The position numbers were made by a program, and so were the translations under genes. Of a stretch of DNA of 64,000 bases, positions 1 through 12,460 are shown piece after piece. The notes beneath the pieces are model-generated. The model did not search any database. It was given only the letters and a program-made list of their open reading frames with translations, and was not told the origin of the DNA. The DNA is from Hyperoodon ampullatus (taxonomy: Eukaryota; Chordata; Mammalia; Artiodactyla; Ziphiidae). Numbering within the stretch: position 1 is the stretch's first letter; each line of letters opens with the position of its first letter. Where the stretch lies: positions 7,437,239-7,501,238 of the forward strand of contig OX457061.1 of the NCBI GenBank assembly GCA_949752795.1, read 5' to 3'.

Positions 1-3000
1 TCCGAGTATCGCTCAGAGCAGAGCATCAAGCTGCGCCGGCAGGTCATCCAGGTGGTGCTGAATGGCATGGAATCCTACCAGGAGGTGACGGTGAGCCCCT
101 ACCCGCTGCCTGCTCTGACCCAGACGCCCCACTTCCTGCTCACCCTGTGTGTCCCAGCCTTGCCAGCAGGCTTGCAGAGCCCTCCCGGTGCCATGCTCGC
201 TCTCACCCTTTCTCTCCTGGCTCTGTACTGCCCCCACCACAACCCCCCTTTTCCGCGGCATCACTGCCAGACTCTGGGACCTGGCATTCAGGGCCCTGGG
301 GCCTGGCCCCACCCGGCCAGTCCATCGCCCACTGCCACCCTCCCCCAGGGGCCCTGTCCTTCTGACTCTGGGCCTTTGCTCGTGCTAACTCCTTAGCCCT
401 TCTGCCCAGTGACACTCTGCTGAGGTGGGTATTTTTTTCAATAACTGCTTTTATGATAAAAGTAATCCGAATTTTTACTGGAGAAAAATTACAGGTATAA
501 AAGAAAAAAAAAGAAAACACCCATAATCCCAGCACACAGAGAGCCAAGATTAACATTGGATATATATTGTTCTGGCTTATAGTCTGTGCATATTTATTTA
601 GTAAATGGGACCATTCTGTGTGTACTGTTGTATAACCTGGATTTTCATTTCAACAGCGTCTTGTAAACGTGAACATCTCCCATATCAACAAAACATTTTA
701 CAACAAAATTTTAAAAGCATTGTTTCTTTTCTGATTACAAAAGTGAGATACCGAATGCTTAGAAAACAAATTCAAGTAACAGAAAATGCACTAACTAGAA
801 AGTGAAAGTTCCAATCCCAGCTCTCCTCCCCCCGGGGCAGCTGGTTTGAACAGTCGACTTCATAACTATTGGTGTCAGCATAGTGTGAAGTGTTCTCATC
901 CAAGGAGAGGCTGCCCTGGTGCTGACTCTGTGCTGGGGCTCAGAGGCAGTGGTCAAGCCCCATCCCCAAGGGGCAGCAGGACGGGGCTCCCCCGAATACA
1001 CAGGCTGCACTTACTGAGTCAGCCGCATGGTTGAACACTTAGGTGGCTTTTCATGTTTTGCTATTTCAAATAAGGCTTTGCTGAATACAAGTAATTGATG
1101 CTCCTCAAGAGACACGTCTAAACGGAGAATGGCTGGAGCAGTGGGTTTGTGTATTTTTAAAGCATTTGGTACGTGTTCTTGGATTGCCCTCCAGAAAGGC
1201 TCTGGTGGGGATATAGCCTCTGTAGGGATGGGAAAGGCCCCTTTCCCACTGCCTGCCAACTCCAGACTTTAGAGCCACAGTTCTTCCTGCACTGAGATTG
1301 ATTTTATAATCAGGTAAAAGGCTTGCCTTTTTTTTTTTTTTTAAACGAGAAAAAATGCTAGTTGAAGACTCGCAAATTCATAAACTCTTTCAAAGAAATA
1401 GAAATTCAAGTAACAAGATAACCACTTTTTTTCTTTTAATTATTTATTTATTTATTTTTGGCTGCGTTGGGTCTTCGTTTCTGTGCGAGGGCTTTCTCTA
1501 CTTGTGGCAAGCGGGGGCCACTCTTCATCGCGGTGCGCGGGCCTCTCACTGTCGCAGCCTCTCTTGTTGTGGAGCACAAGCTCCAGATGCGCAGGCTCAG
1601 TAGTTGTGGCTCACGGGCGTAGCTGCTCCGCGGCCTGTGGGATCCTCCCAGACCAGGGCCCGAACCCGTGTCTCCTGCATTGGCAGGCAGATTCTCAACC
1701 ACTGTGCCACCAGGGAAGCCCGATAATCACTTTTTGACTCGAGAGATTCATGACGTCTGTTGACAAAGGTCAGGGGAAGAACACACTCGCACTTTCCACG
1801 GGTGAGGTGTGACCTGAACAACCTCTTCACAGGGCAACTTGCAGAACCTGCCAAAACTGTGCATGCATTTATCTTTTGGCGTAAATTCCACAGTTAGAAA
1901 TGTTCTTAGAGGAAAAAGATCCATGTACATCGTCCCTTTTTGATTAAATAAGAAGTCAGAGGCAACCAAAATATTTTAGCAATAGGGGCCTGGACCTGAA
2001 AGATTAACGTAAGATCTGCCCACATCATGGGATATGATGGTAAATCTGTACATCCTAACATGGAAAGATGGATGGCCCTGCATGTTGATAAGTGAAGAGA
2101 AGTTTTGGACCAATATGGATAAAACCTTCTTTCGCCTCTCCCCTCCCCCAAGTATAATGTGTATTTCCATGGTAGAAAAATCTAGAAGGTTGTGCATCAA
2201 ACTTTTTTTCTTTTAATATTTTTTGCTGCATTGGGTCTTCGTTGCTGTGCGCGGGCTTTCTCTAGTTGCGGCGAGCAGGGGCTACTCTTCGTTGTGGTGC
2301 GTGGGCTTCTCATTGCGGTGGCTTCTCTTGCTGCGGAACACGGGCTCTAGGTGTGTGGGCTTCAGTAGTTGTGGCACGTGGGCTCAGCAGTTGTGGCTTG
2401 CGGGCTCCAGAGCACAGGCTCAGTAGTTGTGCCTCGCGGGCTCTAGAGCACAGGCTCAGTAGTCGTGGCGCACGGGCTTAGTTGCTCCGCGGCATGTGGG
2501 ATCTTCCCGGACCAGGGCTTGAACCCGTGTCCCCTACATTGGCAGGCGGATCCTTAACCACTGCACCACCAGGGAAGTCCCGCATCAAACTTTTAAAGGC
2601 AATTACTTCTGAAGAATTAAGTGGGGGACTTTATAACTTTCTGCTCAGGTAGTATTTTTTGAAATTTTTATAGTAAGTATTGCTTTTATGATTTAAAATA
2701 ATTTTTTTTCTCAAATTACAAAATATATGTATATTGCGGGGGAAAAAAAGGACAGAGTTAACAAGGGTTAGCAAGTTAATTAGAGGATTAGGATATCCTC
2801 TAGTTTATATAAGTAATGAAGTATGGTGAACTTCCAGTATCTAATGAGAAAGGATGGAAGGAAATTATGAGGAAAATGCACTGAGAATACTGTAAAATAA
2901 AGAAAGAAACCCACAGACAACACAAAGAGTAATTGAGGATGTGGAGCGACTGGAACTTTTCTGTGCTTCTGGTGGGAGTATAAACTGGTACAGCCACCTT

Positions 3001-6000
3001 GGAAACAGTCTGGTGTTACCTGGTAAAGCTGAAGACATGCACCCCTTGTGACCTAGAAACTCCACCCCACGCGTGGGTGCCCTAGAGGAGCCCACACACA
3101 TGGACACCAGGATGCACGTACAGGACATTGTTTGAAGTAGCCAAACACTGAAGTCTAACCAAACGTCCGCTAGCAGTGCACTGCATAAATAAATTAGATT
3201 TCTATACTGCAAATGAAAAACAAAAATGCATTTCAGCTACTTATAACAAGATGGTTGATCTTGCAAACCTGTAGTTGGAAAAAAAAAGCCACAAGATGCT
3301 AGAGAATCTTTCAAGTGAAAGGCAGGGATGGGGCTCTCTCATAAGGAGAGGGGCTTATGATCAGGAAGGGTCATATGGGGACTTCTGGGTGCTGGCAATG
3401 TTGTTTCTTGACCCAAATGGTGTTTACATGGTTGTTGAAAAGCTTGTTTGCCTTATAATTATTTGCAAAACTATACATTTGTGTTTTATGCACTCTTTTG
3501 TATATTACAGTTCACGTTTTTAAAAAATATTTTTTTAAAAAAACAAAAACCTCATAGTCTCCTCTTCCAGACAGCCTTCGTGGACCACCACAGCTCTGGA
3601 TGATCTCACACCTCTAGAGAGCCCCTCAAGTCCAGCTCCCAAGTCTGACCCTGACTGTGCTCCGCTTGTCTCCCGGCCCCACCCAGGTCCAGCGGAACTG
3701 CTGCCTGACCCTCTGCAACTTCAGCATCCCTGAGGAGCTGGAGTTCCAGTACCGCCGAGTCAACGAGCTCCTGCTCAGCATCCTCAACCCCACGCGGCAG
3801 GATGAGTCGATCCAGCGCATCGCTGTGCACCTGTGCAACGCCCTGGTCTGCCAGGTGGACAACGACCACAAGGAGGCCGTGGGCAAGATGGGCTTTGTTG
3901 TGGTGCGTGCGCGCACAGTGGGGGCTGCCTCTCCCCCCCTCCCCCACAGCCCCACTGCCAAAAGGGAGGATTTAGGCCGGACCAAAGGAAGAATTTCCTG
4001 GGACTTCCCTGGCGGTCCAGCGGTTAAGACTCTGAGCTTCCAATGCAGGGGCTGCGGGTTCGATCCTTGGTCCAGGGAACTAAGATCCCATGTGCCGCGT
4101 GGAATGGCCAAAAAAAAACAAAAAAAACCCCCAACTACTTCCAAAGGGAGAATTTCCTAACAGTGAAAGTTGCTGATGAGCCGTAGATTTCCTCCACCTA
4201 GAGAACACTCTGTCATCCTCTCCCAGCCCCTCCACTCCCCTGTTGGGTCCCACTGTACAAGTCACTCCTGCCTCCTCAGACCAGGTGCCCCTCTTATGTC
4301 TTCCCAAATGGGATTAAATAAATATCTGAGGGCCTATCTGTGTAACATCAGCCTCCCCACTGGGCGTGAGCTCCGTAGGGAGAGACGCCATGCTTGTTCC
4401 TTCCATCATCCCGTCCCCAGCACTTCCTAGCACAGGGCCTGGTGCACAGTGGGGAGTTAATAAATATTTGCTGAAGAAAGGAAGGCACATCCAGTCTCCT
4501 CCTTTCATTTATCGCTGGGGAGGCTGAAACCCACAGAGCGGGAGGGCCATGCCCACAGCCACGTGGGGTCAGGGTCAAGCCAGGACTAGCAGCCAGGCGT
4601 CCTGAAGCCAAGTATCAGGTCCGCGGGTGGCACTTCTCCCAACAGCCTCCCAAATAGAGGCAGATCTGTCTCGTCAGCATGTATTAACAGGAATAGAATT
4701 GCTGACTCTTCCCTCCATCTTGGTTCTTGGGGGACATGGTAGCTCTTGAAGCCCTGGCCCCCCCCCAGCAAGTTCTCTTCTCTGCCCACAGACCATGCTG
4801 AAGCTGATTCAGAAGAAGCTGCTGGACAAGATAGTAAGTTGAGTCTTCATGGAGCCACCCTGCCCCTCCCCTAGCCTGAGAAGGGACTGGCTTGCCCCTG
4901 GGGGGGTGTCCACATTGTGTTAGGGGACCCTGTCACCGGGTGCCAGGAGCCTGCGGGCCCATCCAGGTGAAACGTGTGCTGAGCCCTGTCCCCGCTTCAG
5001 TGTGACCAGGTGATGGAGTTCTCCTGGAGCGCCCTGTGGAACATTACGGACGAGACTCCCGACAACTGCGAGATGTTCCTTAACTTCAACGGCATGAAGC
5101 TCTTCCTGGACTGCCTGAAGGTAGCGCCCTCTCCAGAAGCCTCCTTGACCCCACTTGGCCGCTCTTCTGTCCCCAGGTCCCCCAGCAACCCCTCTCCCCA
5201 TGGTTCCCATGGGAGGGCAGTGGGGATCAACTCACAGGCCCACCAGCCCAGGATTTGCTGCTAACAGGAAGGAGCCCCAGAGGGCTTCCCTGACCCCGAC
5301 GGCCTGGCTGGGCACTCTCTTAGAGCCCTCCCTCCAAGGGAGAACTCAGCCCCGTCCTTCTCAGCATGATTTCTCAGGCTCTCCAGGTCTGGCTGGGGTC
5401 CACTGAGATATCAGCCAGACAGAATTCTGTCCAGTAGGATGGTCTGTTCATCCTAAAACTCATCCTTGATTGTCTTGCTCTAGTTTCCAAAAGGATTCCC
5501 TTAGACTAATATTTTGAGCTTTGGTAAGTAGAATCATGTTTGTCCCATTCATAATTTTATAGGTCAGATCTCCACTCAGCCTTTGATTTTGTGGCCGGGA
5601 GCTCTACCACTTTAATCCCTTGTAGTGTGTACCCAGCACTATCCTAGGTGTACTGGAAGGTAGGAGAGCAGCAGATTGCACACCCCCCCACCGCCGCTTT
5701 GTCTAGTTGAAATGTCCAGACAGATGCTCATAAAGCTTCTAGGTTACCAATATAAGACACTAATTAAGTACTCATTGATATGACCCCCAATGGCTCTCAT
5801 TTTGCCAGGAGTTCCCAGAGAAGCAGGAGCTGCATCGGAATATGCTAGGACTCTTGGGGAATGTGGCAGAGGTGAAGGAGCTACGGCCCCAGCTAATGAC
5901 TTCCCAGTTCATCAGTGTCTTCAGGTTGGTACTTCTCTTCTTTTCCTTTTTGCCTTGGCTGCCAGGATGCTCAGAGCTCTAGTCAGTGCTCAGTTGCAGC

Positions 6001-9000
6001 AACTGCCGTTAGCCTAGATTTCTGTTAGGAATGCCGCCTTCACTCTATGATGCAGTTTCTTATTCTTTCAACCCTCCATAAATGGTCCTGTTGTAGCTGT
6101 ATCTTACCTTAAGCGACCTTATATCCTCTTTAGAAGTCATCTGGGTATGGATGATAAGTGATAAAGAAATCAATAGTACCTCTGGCATCTGGTCTTTTAG
6201 TTGGGGTCCAGCAGCTGGTATCTGAAGAGGGACTTGGGGATCAGGACTCCATTCTTCTCTCTTCTTGGCAGCAACCTGCTGGAGAGCAAGGCCGATGGGA
6301 TTGAGGTTTCCTACAATGCCTGTGGCGTCCTCTCCCACATCATGTTTGATGGCCCTGAGGCCTGGGGCATCTGTGAACCCCAGCGGGAGGAGGTGGAGGA
6401 GCGCATGTGGGCAGCCATCCAGAGCTGGGACATCAACTCACGGAGAAATATCAATTACAGGTGCGGAGTGGGGAGGCGTGGGACGTGGATGTGGGGTAAG
6501 TGCTAGGACGGGATGCGCCTTCCCAACAAGGGCTGGTGAGAGCTACTTGCCCTTCTCCTAGTCCTGTGTCAGGTGTTACTAACCGAGGTGTAGTCCACGT
6601 AGAGCACAGCATGTAAACGCGCACATCTCACCTCTACAGTTTGGTGCCTGTTTCCTCACATCGACACCTGTGTGTACCCGAAGCCTGTCATTTACAAACA
6701 TTTGATACATGTCCAGTTGTGAAAAAAAAAAAAAGGAGAAAATACAGACATGCAACAGGAAACAAAACGGAAACCATTCATTCCCTAAAAGAGCATCCCC
6801 CCCCTAACATTCTGGCATCTCCCTTTCCAGCAGTTTTCTGTGCACAGATTTATTTACCTCCAGTCCAGCTGGCATCAAGTCTTGCTATATCGTGAGTGAA
6901 TTTCCAGCCGCAGCTATGGGTCTCCCTCATCGTTTTATGACTGAGTCACTTTCTCTGTGCACCTGGGCCATCTTGTATTGATGGACATTGAAGTTGAAAA
7001 CCCACGTTGGGAGGAACAGGTTCATGCTCGTGGCTTTGCCGACACTCCAGTTACTGGCATTTCAGAGGACAGCTGGAGTGGAATCACTGGCCCGGGGAGG
7101 GGGTGGAGGTTGCACATGCATTTTTCAGGCTTTTGGACCACGACTCCAGATGACGTGTAGTAGAAGGCCATTATGGGAAGTGCAGTCAATCTCTTCTGCT
7201 TCCCAGGGTCCTTCGTCCCCCACCTCCCAGGCTGGGGCTCTCCTCCCTGCCATGGTCCCCAGTTTCTGCACCACCTGATCTGTGTTCCTCCTGCCTCCCT
7301 CGTGCTCATGACCTCTCTCACCAGGGCGCTCTCTTTGTGGAGCCTGAAGGGCCGGGTGCCCCCCTGTCCCCTCCATCCTACTGGCCTGCCCATCATTTGT
7401 CCATGGGACCCTTCAGTGAGGACAAACCCCCAACAAGAGACAATGCACCTCCCCCCACGATGCCCGGCATCAAAAGTGACCTTGAGGGAGTTCCCTGGTG
7501 GCCTAGTGGTTAGGATTCCAGGCTTTCACTGCCATGTCCTGGCTTCAGTCCCTGGTCAGGAAACCGAGATCCCTCAAGCCGCACGGGGTGGCAGGAAAAA
7601 AAAAAAAAAAAGTGACCTTGATTTTTCTTCCTATAGGTCATTTGAGCCAATTCTTCGCCTCCTTCCCCAGGGCATCTCACCTGTCAGCCAGCATTGGGCC
7701 ACCTGGGCCCTGTACAACCTGGTGTCTGTCTACCGTGAGTACCCACTAACCCTTTGTTCACTCATCGGCTGAAAGCAGATTTGCCCTCAGGGAGGTGATA
7801 ATCCAGGTGGAAGTACTATGAGAGCTGGTGTCAGTGTCTGCGTCTCAGCACCCAGCCCTCCGCCTTCTGGCATTGGTGGGACGCCCAGCATAATGGCTGG
7901 CCCCTGCCTCATTGGCAGAAGCAGGCCTGGCAGATGAGCCGGCCCATCCAGAGATCCCAGACAGCTTTCTTAATGTTTCCTGCTTCCATACAAGTGAATA
8001 GTCAAAAATCTCCATGCCTTCTGTAAGGCAGGGTAAGACCAACCCAAACCAAGAACTAACCCCCGAGGAAACAGACGTCCGAGAGAACGGGAGAGAACTT
8101 GAAAACAAGTCTCACTCATTTCCTCAGAGAGACTCCCACCCTCTCTTAGAAGAGCCTGAACTGTCCTCTGTGCAGTGGCTTTGGGGGAGAGGAAAAAGAG
8201 GGTGCAGCACCAAGAGCCTTTGACTGCAGACCAGGTTTGACCCCTAGTTCTCTCCTTTACTGGTTATGTGATCTCATGCAGGTTATTTAACTTCTCTGGG
8301 CCTCAGTTTTCTCCTCTGTAAAATGGGGATAATAACACCTCATAAGATTGATGTGAAAAGAGAACCAGCAGAAAGTGCTGAGCCCTGGTGCCTGGATACT
8401 GCTCAGTCCTGCTACTGGCAGAGTGAATAAGAGTGCAGGCCCTGGGGGAAGACTGCCTGTGTTACTTTGAGCAGGTTTCTCAACCTCTCCATGCCTCATT
8501 TGCCTCATCTTTAAAATGGGATAGTAATAGTACTTTCCGCACAGGATTGCTGTGAAATAAGACATGTAAAGTGTTTGGAAGAGTGCTTTGGCATATCCCA
8601 GCTGTTCAGTAAGCATATGCCAATTTTTTAATATTCCTTGAAGTTAGTCTTCCTAAAAAGTAGCACCTTATCTCAAAGAGGCAGTGTAGCACAGAGGAAG
8701 AGCCCTGAGCCCGGACTCCCTCAGACAAGATTCTAGAGTGACTTTGAGTGGATTACTTCATCTCTCTGAAGCTCAGCTCTTTCATCATTAAATGGAGATG
8801 ATAAAAATAGCTCCTACGACATAGAGCTGCTGGAGGGCCATTGAAATACCCGTGTTCTCCGTGGAGTGTATAGCCCTGGATACTAAGCCCTAGAATGTTC
8901 TTTGTTGGAGTGAACCATGGAGCCACCCAATAGGTAGGCCTGGTGGTTCCATCCTGGCTGGAAATATTTTGTTAAAAGTACAAATAAACAGGTTCCTGGA

Positions 9001-10770
9001 TCTGTTGAATCAGGATACCCAAGGGCAGTGCTTAGGAAGCTCTATTTTTACAAAAACTTCTCAGAGAGTAGAAGGTGCTGGTTTGGGTGACATTTGGGGG
9101 GGTGGGGAATGCCACTGTGAGGCAAAGAAGGGAAGAGCCTTTTCCAAGGGGTTCACCCCTTGCTTCCCCCAGGTGGCCTCAGGAACTTGGGCCCCAGGGC
9201 TGGGCAAACATGGCTCATGGCCGGTTGCAGCAGTGCCCTCACTCAGGGCCAAGTCTTCATCCCGCCTTCTGGGAGGGCAGTTCTTGCAGCAAGGGTGGGT
9301 TTCTGGGCAACAGGCTGATAGAAATCCCACCCTGATCACCTGCTGTCTGTCCCTATCCACAGCGGACAAGTACTGCCCCCTGCTGATCAAAGAAGGTGGG
9401 ATGCCCCTCCTGAGGGACATGATAAAGATGGCAACCGCGCGGCAGGAGACCAAGGAAATGGCCCGGTGAGAGACTGGCAGTGTTTCTGCTTGGAGCCTAG
9501 ACTTGGGGGAGCGAGGGACACAGCCAGGCCCTCTCGTGGTTAGGAATGGCTGAAATTCCCAGGGGCGACTCGGAGCTGAGTGAGGAGGTGGACAGCGTAC
9601 TGACGTCCAGCTGGGGCCTCCCTGAGTGTCATTTTGGCCACAGTGTGGCCGGAAACTGGATGATCAAGCTCTGAATGGAGCATCATTGCCCTCATTTGTA
9701 AGCTTTATTCTCTTTTATTCCCAGAAAATCCCATCCTCTCATCCCTGGGCATTAGCAAGTCAGGTCAGAACTTGTCATTATTTTTGGCCAAAGACATTCC
9801 AACTAAAGAGAGGACACGGTATGGTAAAATACATTCTAGGGATCAGGCAATGCATATGAGTTTCTGAATGTGAAGGTCCCGGACACGGCAGAGCCATCAA
9901 GGCCTTCCGCTGCTGTGTCGTTTTCACTACCGGGTCTAAAATATCACCTACCGGATCTCACACCCATCAGTGCACAAGAGAGATCCTCAGAGAGGCTACG
10001 TGTCGCAATCAGCAGTAACGACCTTGCTTTCTCCAGGATGCATTCTAGAAGAGAACAGAGTTACATTTACCCCAGTTCTAAACACAGCGCAGAATAAAGA
10101 GTATCATGGGGGAGGGGCCTGGAGCTCAGAGGCTCCCCAGACAACTACTCACTGGCTGTTTCTGCAGTTATTGTCGGCAAAAGGCAGTGCTTGGGCTTCC
10201 CTGGTGGCGCAGTGGTTGAGAGTCTGCCTGCCGATGCAGGGGACACGGGTTCGTGCCCCGGTCCGGGAAGATCCCACGTGCCGCGGAGCGGCTGGGCCCG
10301 TGAGCCATGGCCGCTGAGCCTGCGCGTCCAGAGCCTGTGCTCTGCAACGGGAGAGGCCACAACAGTGAGAGGCCCGCGTACTGCAAAAAAAAAAAAAAAA
10401 GGACCAGAAGGTTTTGGAGGTCAGGCCTGAGCTGATTCAGGGAAGCCCCTAACCATAGATGCCCAGGCACTGAGAGGTCGGAAAGGGGGCCTGGGGAAAT
10501 AGGAGGGGAGCACGTGGGGCTGATGGTGTTCGTGGCCACAAGTACCATTTCCTGGGTACCCCGCACATGCTGGCCACTCTGCCCGCCACTTTGTACACTT
10601 CATCTCATTCAGTGTCAGCATCATGGTTAACATTGGCTAACAAATCCAGCAGCCTGATCAGCTGGGAGGGGCTGGGCCCACCCTCCAATCCTCTTTCTCC
10701 CATTGTCTCCAGCAAGGTGATTGAGCACTGCAGTAACTTTAAAGAGGAGAACATGGACACGTCCAGATAG
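1..10770 (+). CDS. ZER1: ZER1, C-terminal part (last 9 coding exons)
   Basis: ZER1 is a ZYG11-family substrate receptor of the CUL2-Elongin B/C ubiquitin ligase and recognises N-terminal glycine degrons. Coding exons: 1-90 (cut by the window edge), 3687-3902, 4792-4833, 5001-5120, 5809-5924, 6272-6460, 7637-7734, 9363-9465, 10713-10770. All introns are GT-AG and the phases agree. They sum to 1032 nt, that is 343 residues plus TAG, about the C-terminal 45% of the roughly 766-residue human protein. The region is the armadillo-like helical repeat that binds degrons; the leucine-rich repeats and VHL box lie upstream of the window. Recognisable stretches include NCCLTLCNFSIPEELEF, NITDETPDNCEMF and the terminal EENMDTSR. 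The 42-nt exon at 4792 is unusually small. Its last codon is ATA (Ile), where I recall Thr in human. Identification is by recall of the human protein and is firm. Confidence 0.96.
1431..1721 (-). mobile_element. CHR SINE, long form
   Basis: Reverse-oriented tRNA-derived SINE. The T-rich tail is on the left and the head complement (CCACCAGGGAAGCCC) on the right. It is flanked by a 14-bp near-perfect duplication at 1417-1430 and 1722-1735. Confidence 0.9.
2207..2581 (-). mobile_element. CHR SINE, long form with internal duplication
   Basis: Reverse-oriented CHR SINE flanked by an exact 13-bp duplication at 2194-2206 and 2582-2594. At about 375 bp it is longer than its relatives because the 'GGCTCAGTAGTTGTGG' segment of the body is repeated four times, at roughly 2365-2480. 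Confidence 0.9.
2940..3530 (+). mobile_element. Old LINE-1 3' end
   Basis: The decayed sequence follows the end of L1 ORF2 and its 3' region: 'GGTGGGAGTATAAACTGGTAC' is the familiar core, followed by text resembling the final 'gctggcaatgttgtttcttga' portion. No open frame survives. Family assignment below L1M level is not possible by eye. Confidence 0.65.
4000..4140 (+). mobile_element. Short tRNA-derived SINE (CHR type)
   Basis: Head GGGACTTCCCTGGCGGTCC, a B-box-like GGTTCGATCC, then an A-rich tail. An 18-bp duplication with one mismatch lies at 3982-3999 and 4141-4158. It sits in a ZER1 intron. Confidence 0.92.
4340..4480 (+). repeat. LINE-2 3' end relic
   Basis: Sequence of the type 'gtgagctccgtagggagaga ... 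cagggcctggtgcacagtgg ... ttaataaatatttgctgaa' is the classical L2 3' end, in a ZER1 intron. Confidence 0.7.
7486..7607 (+). mobile_element. Short tRNA-derived SINE
   Basis: Exact 14-bp target duplication (AAAAGTGACCTTGA) at 7472-7485 and 7608-7621. It lies about 30 nt upstream of the ZER1 exon starting at 7637, so it is the immediate neighbour of that exon's polypyrimidine tract. Confidence 0.92.
8235..8850 (+). repeat. Three successive MIR elements
   Basis: Three MIR-type fragments at about 8235-8345, 8410-8620 and 8680-8850 in one ZER1 intron. Each shows the MIR core pattern: loss of water-soluble 'tgtgatctcatgcaggtta'-like text, then 'ctcagttttctcctctgtaa', then 'aatggggataataacacct' or a decayed version. 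Confidence 0.75.
10193..10400 (+). mobile_element. CHR SINE, internally deleted form
   Basis: Starts GGGCTTCCCTGGTGGCGCAG and ends in a 16-A tail. The body jumps from 'gagcctgcgcgtcc' to 'gcaacgggagaggccac', the shortened type common in cetaceans. It lies in the last ZER1 intron. Confidence 0.92.
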
Positions 10771-10957
10771 AGGCCTCTGCCCCCATGGCCGCCACTGCTC
10801 TGGACCACAAGGCCGGGAGGAAGCGCTCTCAAGCAGCCCAGCTGGCAGATCCCCACCCGGGGAGCCTCCCACTGGATGAAGGGACACAGGGGGACTTTTG
10901 CACAACCGACGCTTTTCCTTAACATTAGTGAGATATATATATATATATTTTATATAT

Positions 10958-11009
<52 letters not shown>

Positions 11010-12460
11010 TTTTTTGGTTAGGAAGTGTGAAGTTTTGTGTGTATGATTTCTGTACAAAAACAAAAGAAACACTCCCTGAGTCCTCGCAGCTTCCTTGGCC
11101 ATTCTCAAGCCCCACTCAAAGCCTTCATCGCTGCCACACTCACTCCTACCCCTGCCAGACTGAATGCCTCTAACATTGTGAGTGTCCAGCCCTCGCCCTG
11201 TAATCTCTGACCTTGGCCTCCCTTCCTGTTAGGAGAGGCAATGGGCTTTTGATAGCCCACTCCAAGACCCTAACCCAGCCACCAAAGCCTGGGAACGCCC
11301 TCTAGGTTCCTGGGTGCAGCTGATGGGGTTTGGAGATTACAACTAACCCCACTGGGTCTCCCAAATGCCTTGGTGCTCCCGGCTGTGGACCTCTGGGGCG
11401 AGCAAGTAAGCCGTACCTGCCTAGGTCCAGGCAGTCCCAGCCCCAGAGGGCCCTGGAGGAGTGGAGCTCACAGCGGCTCTGCTGCCCTCTGGCCAGGCCT
11501 GCCTGAGGCCACGCTGCTACGGAGGCTGCCTCCTAGTCTCCCACCAGGTCCCAGGCTGTCGAAGGCCCCAGCCCAGGGCTGGTCAGAATTCGGGCAGATT
11601 CCACTGCCCCTTCTGCCAAACATATCCAGAACCTGCTCCCAACCCTGGAAGCCAGCACCTCCTGGGGCCAGGGGCTTTTTCCCCCTCACCCCCTACCCCT
11701 CATCTGCCCGCAGCACCCACGGTGCCCAGGCACCCCACCAGCAGAACTGAGCCTGCCTCACTCGCCCCTGCCTGCCCCGCTGCCCAGAGGACCCCACACC
11801 TCTCTCACAGGCAGGAGGTCCCCAAGCCAGCCTTTCCCGGTGGCAACAGGCAGACACCTCCAGACCAGCATTTGGCACGTCCTGCAGCGGCCCTGCCCGG
11901 CCCTCCGGGGCCCTTCCCGCGCCCCTCCCATTCTGACCCCAGGCTTTCCCTCGGAAACCTCCGTGCTGTGTTTCAGAGAAGTGTGAGACACAAACTTATC
12001 TTGAAATATCTTGTGGTCCTCCCTTGATGTCACTCCGAATTGCTTCTCATGGCACAGACGGCGGTGAGGAGGCCCCTCTGGAACAAGGGGCTGGGGAACA
12101 GAGCTACTCTGCAGGTAGCCCTTGGAGGGTGGCCTTTTCTTTCCTCCTCCTTCCCTGGGCCTGTTTTTGGATTCTCCTGGTGTTTCTGCCTGCAGACAGA
12201 GCAGTCTGGATGAGCAGCCCAGGGGAGAGGCAGCTGGCCTTTCTCCTCTGGGGTCTTTCCCTCCCAGCCATGGGAAGGGCCAGCTGCCCTGTGTCCCTCA
12301 GCTTAGCAGATGGACCACATCTGCGCCTCCCTTCCATGCTCACGTGGCCTGAGCCAGGCCCCGGGCAGAGCTCACATTGCATTGCTTTACCACCTGGGGC
12401 CTGGGTAAATGTCTGTACTTCGGGATGTCACAGAAATACATTTTTGTGCAAAGTGGAGCA
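10771..12460 (+). other. ZER1 3' untranslated region (probable extent)
   Basis: Begins after the TAG at 10768-10770. No AATAAA is present for 1.7 kb. The best end signal I see is AATACA near 12433, followed by a T-run at 12463-12475. The end point is a guess. The region contains a long TA microsatellite and a GC-rich central part. Confidence 0.5.
10933..11004. repeat. (TA)n microsatellite
   Basis: About 72 nt of nearly pure alternating TA, with TTT and TG interruptions, in the ZER1 3'UTR. In RNA it would be an AU-rich, self-pairing element. Confidence 0.95.

Larger units (their letters stand above)
91..3686 (+). other. ZER1 intron with retroelements
   Basis: Intron between the first visible exon and exon 3687-3902. 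It holds AT-rich old LINE-1-like sequence (about 430-800 and 2590-2800), two reverse-oriented CHR SINEs (1431-1721, 2207-2581) and an old LINE-1 3' end (2940-3530). I see no exon in it. Confidence 0.7.

Noticed and set aside
10193..10400. tRNA gene, suggested by A-box and B-box-like GGTTCGTGCC
   Set aside because: It is the tRNA-derived head of a CHR SINE. The same applies to the other SINE heads in the window; no cloverleaf tRNA gene is present.
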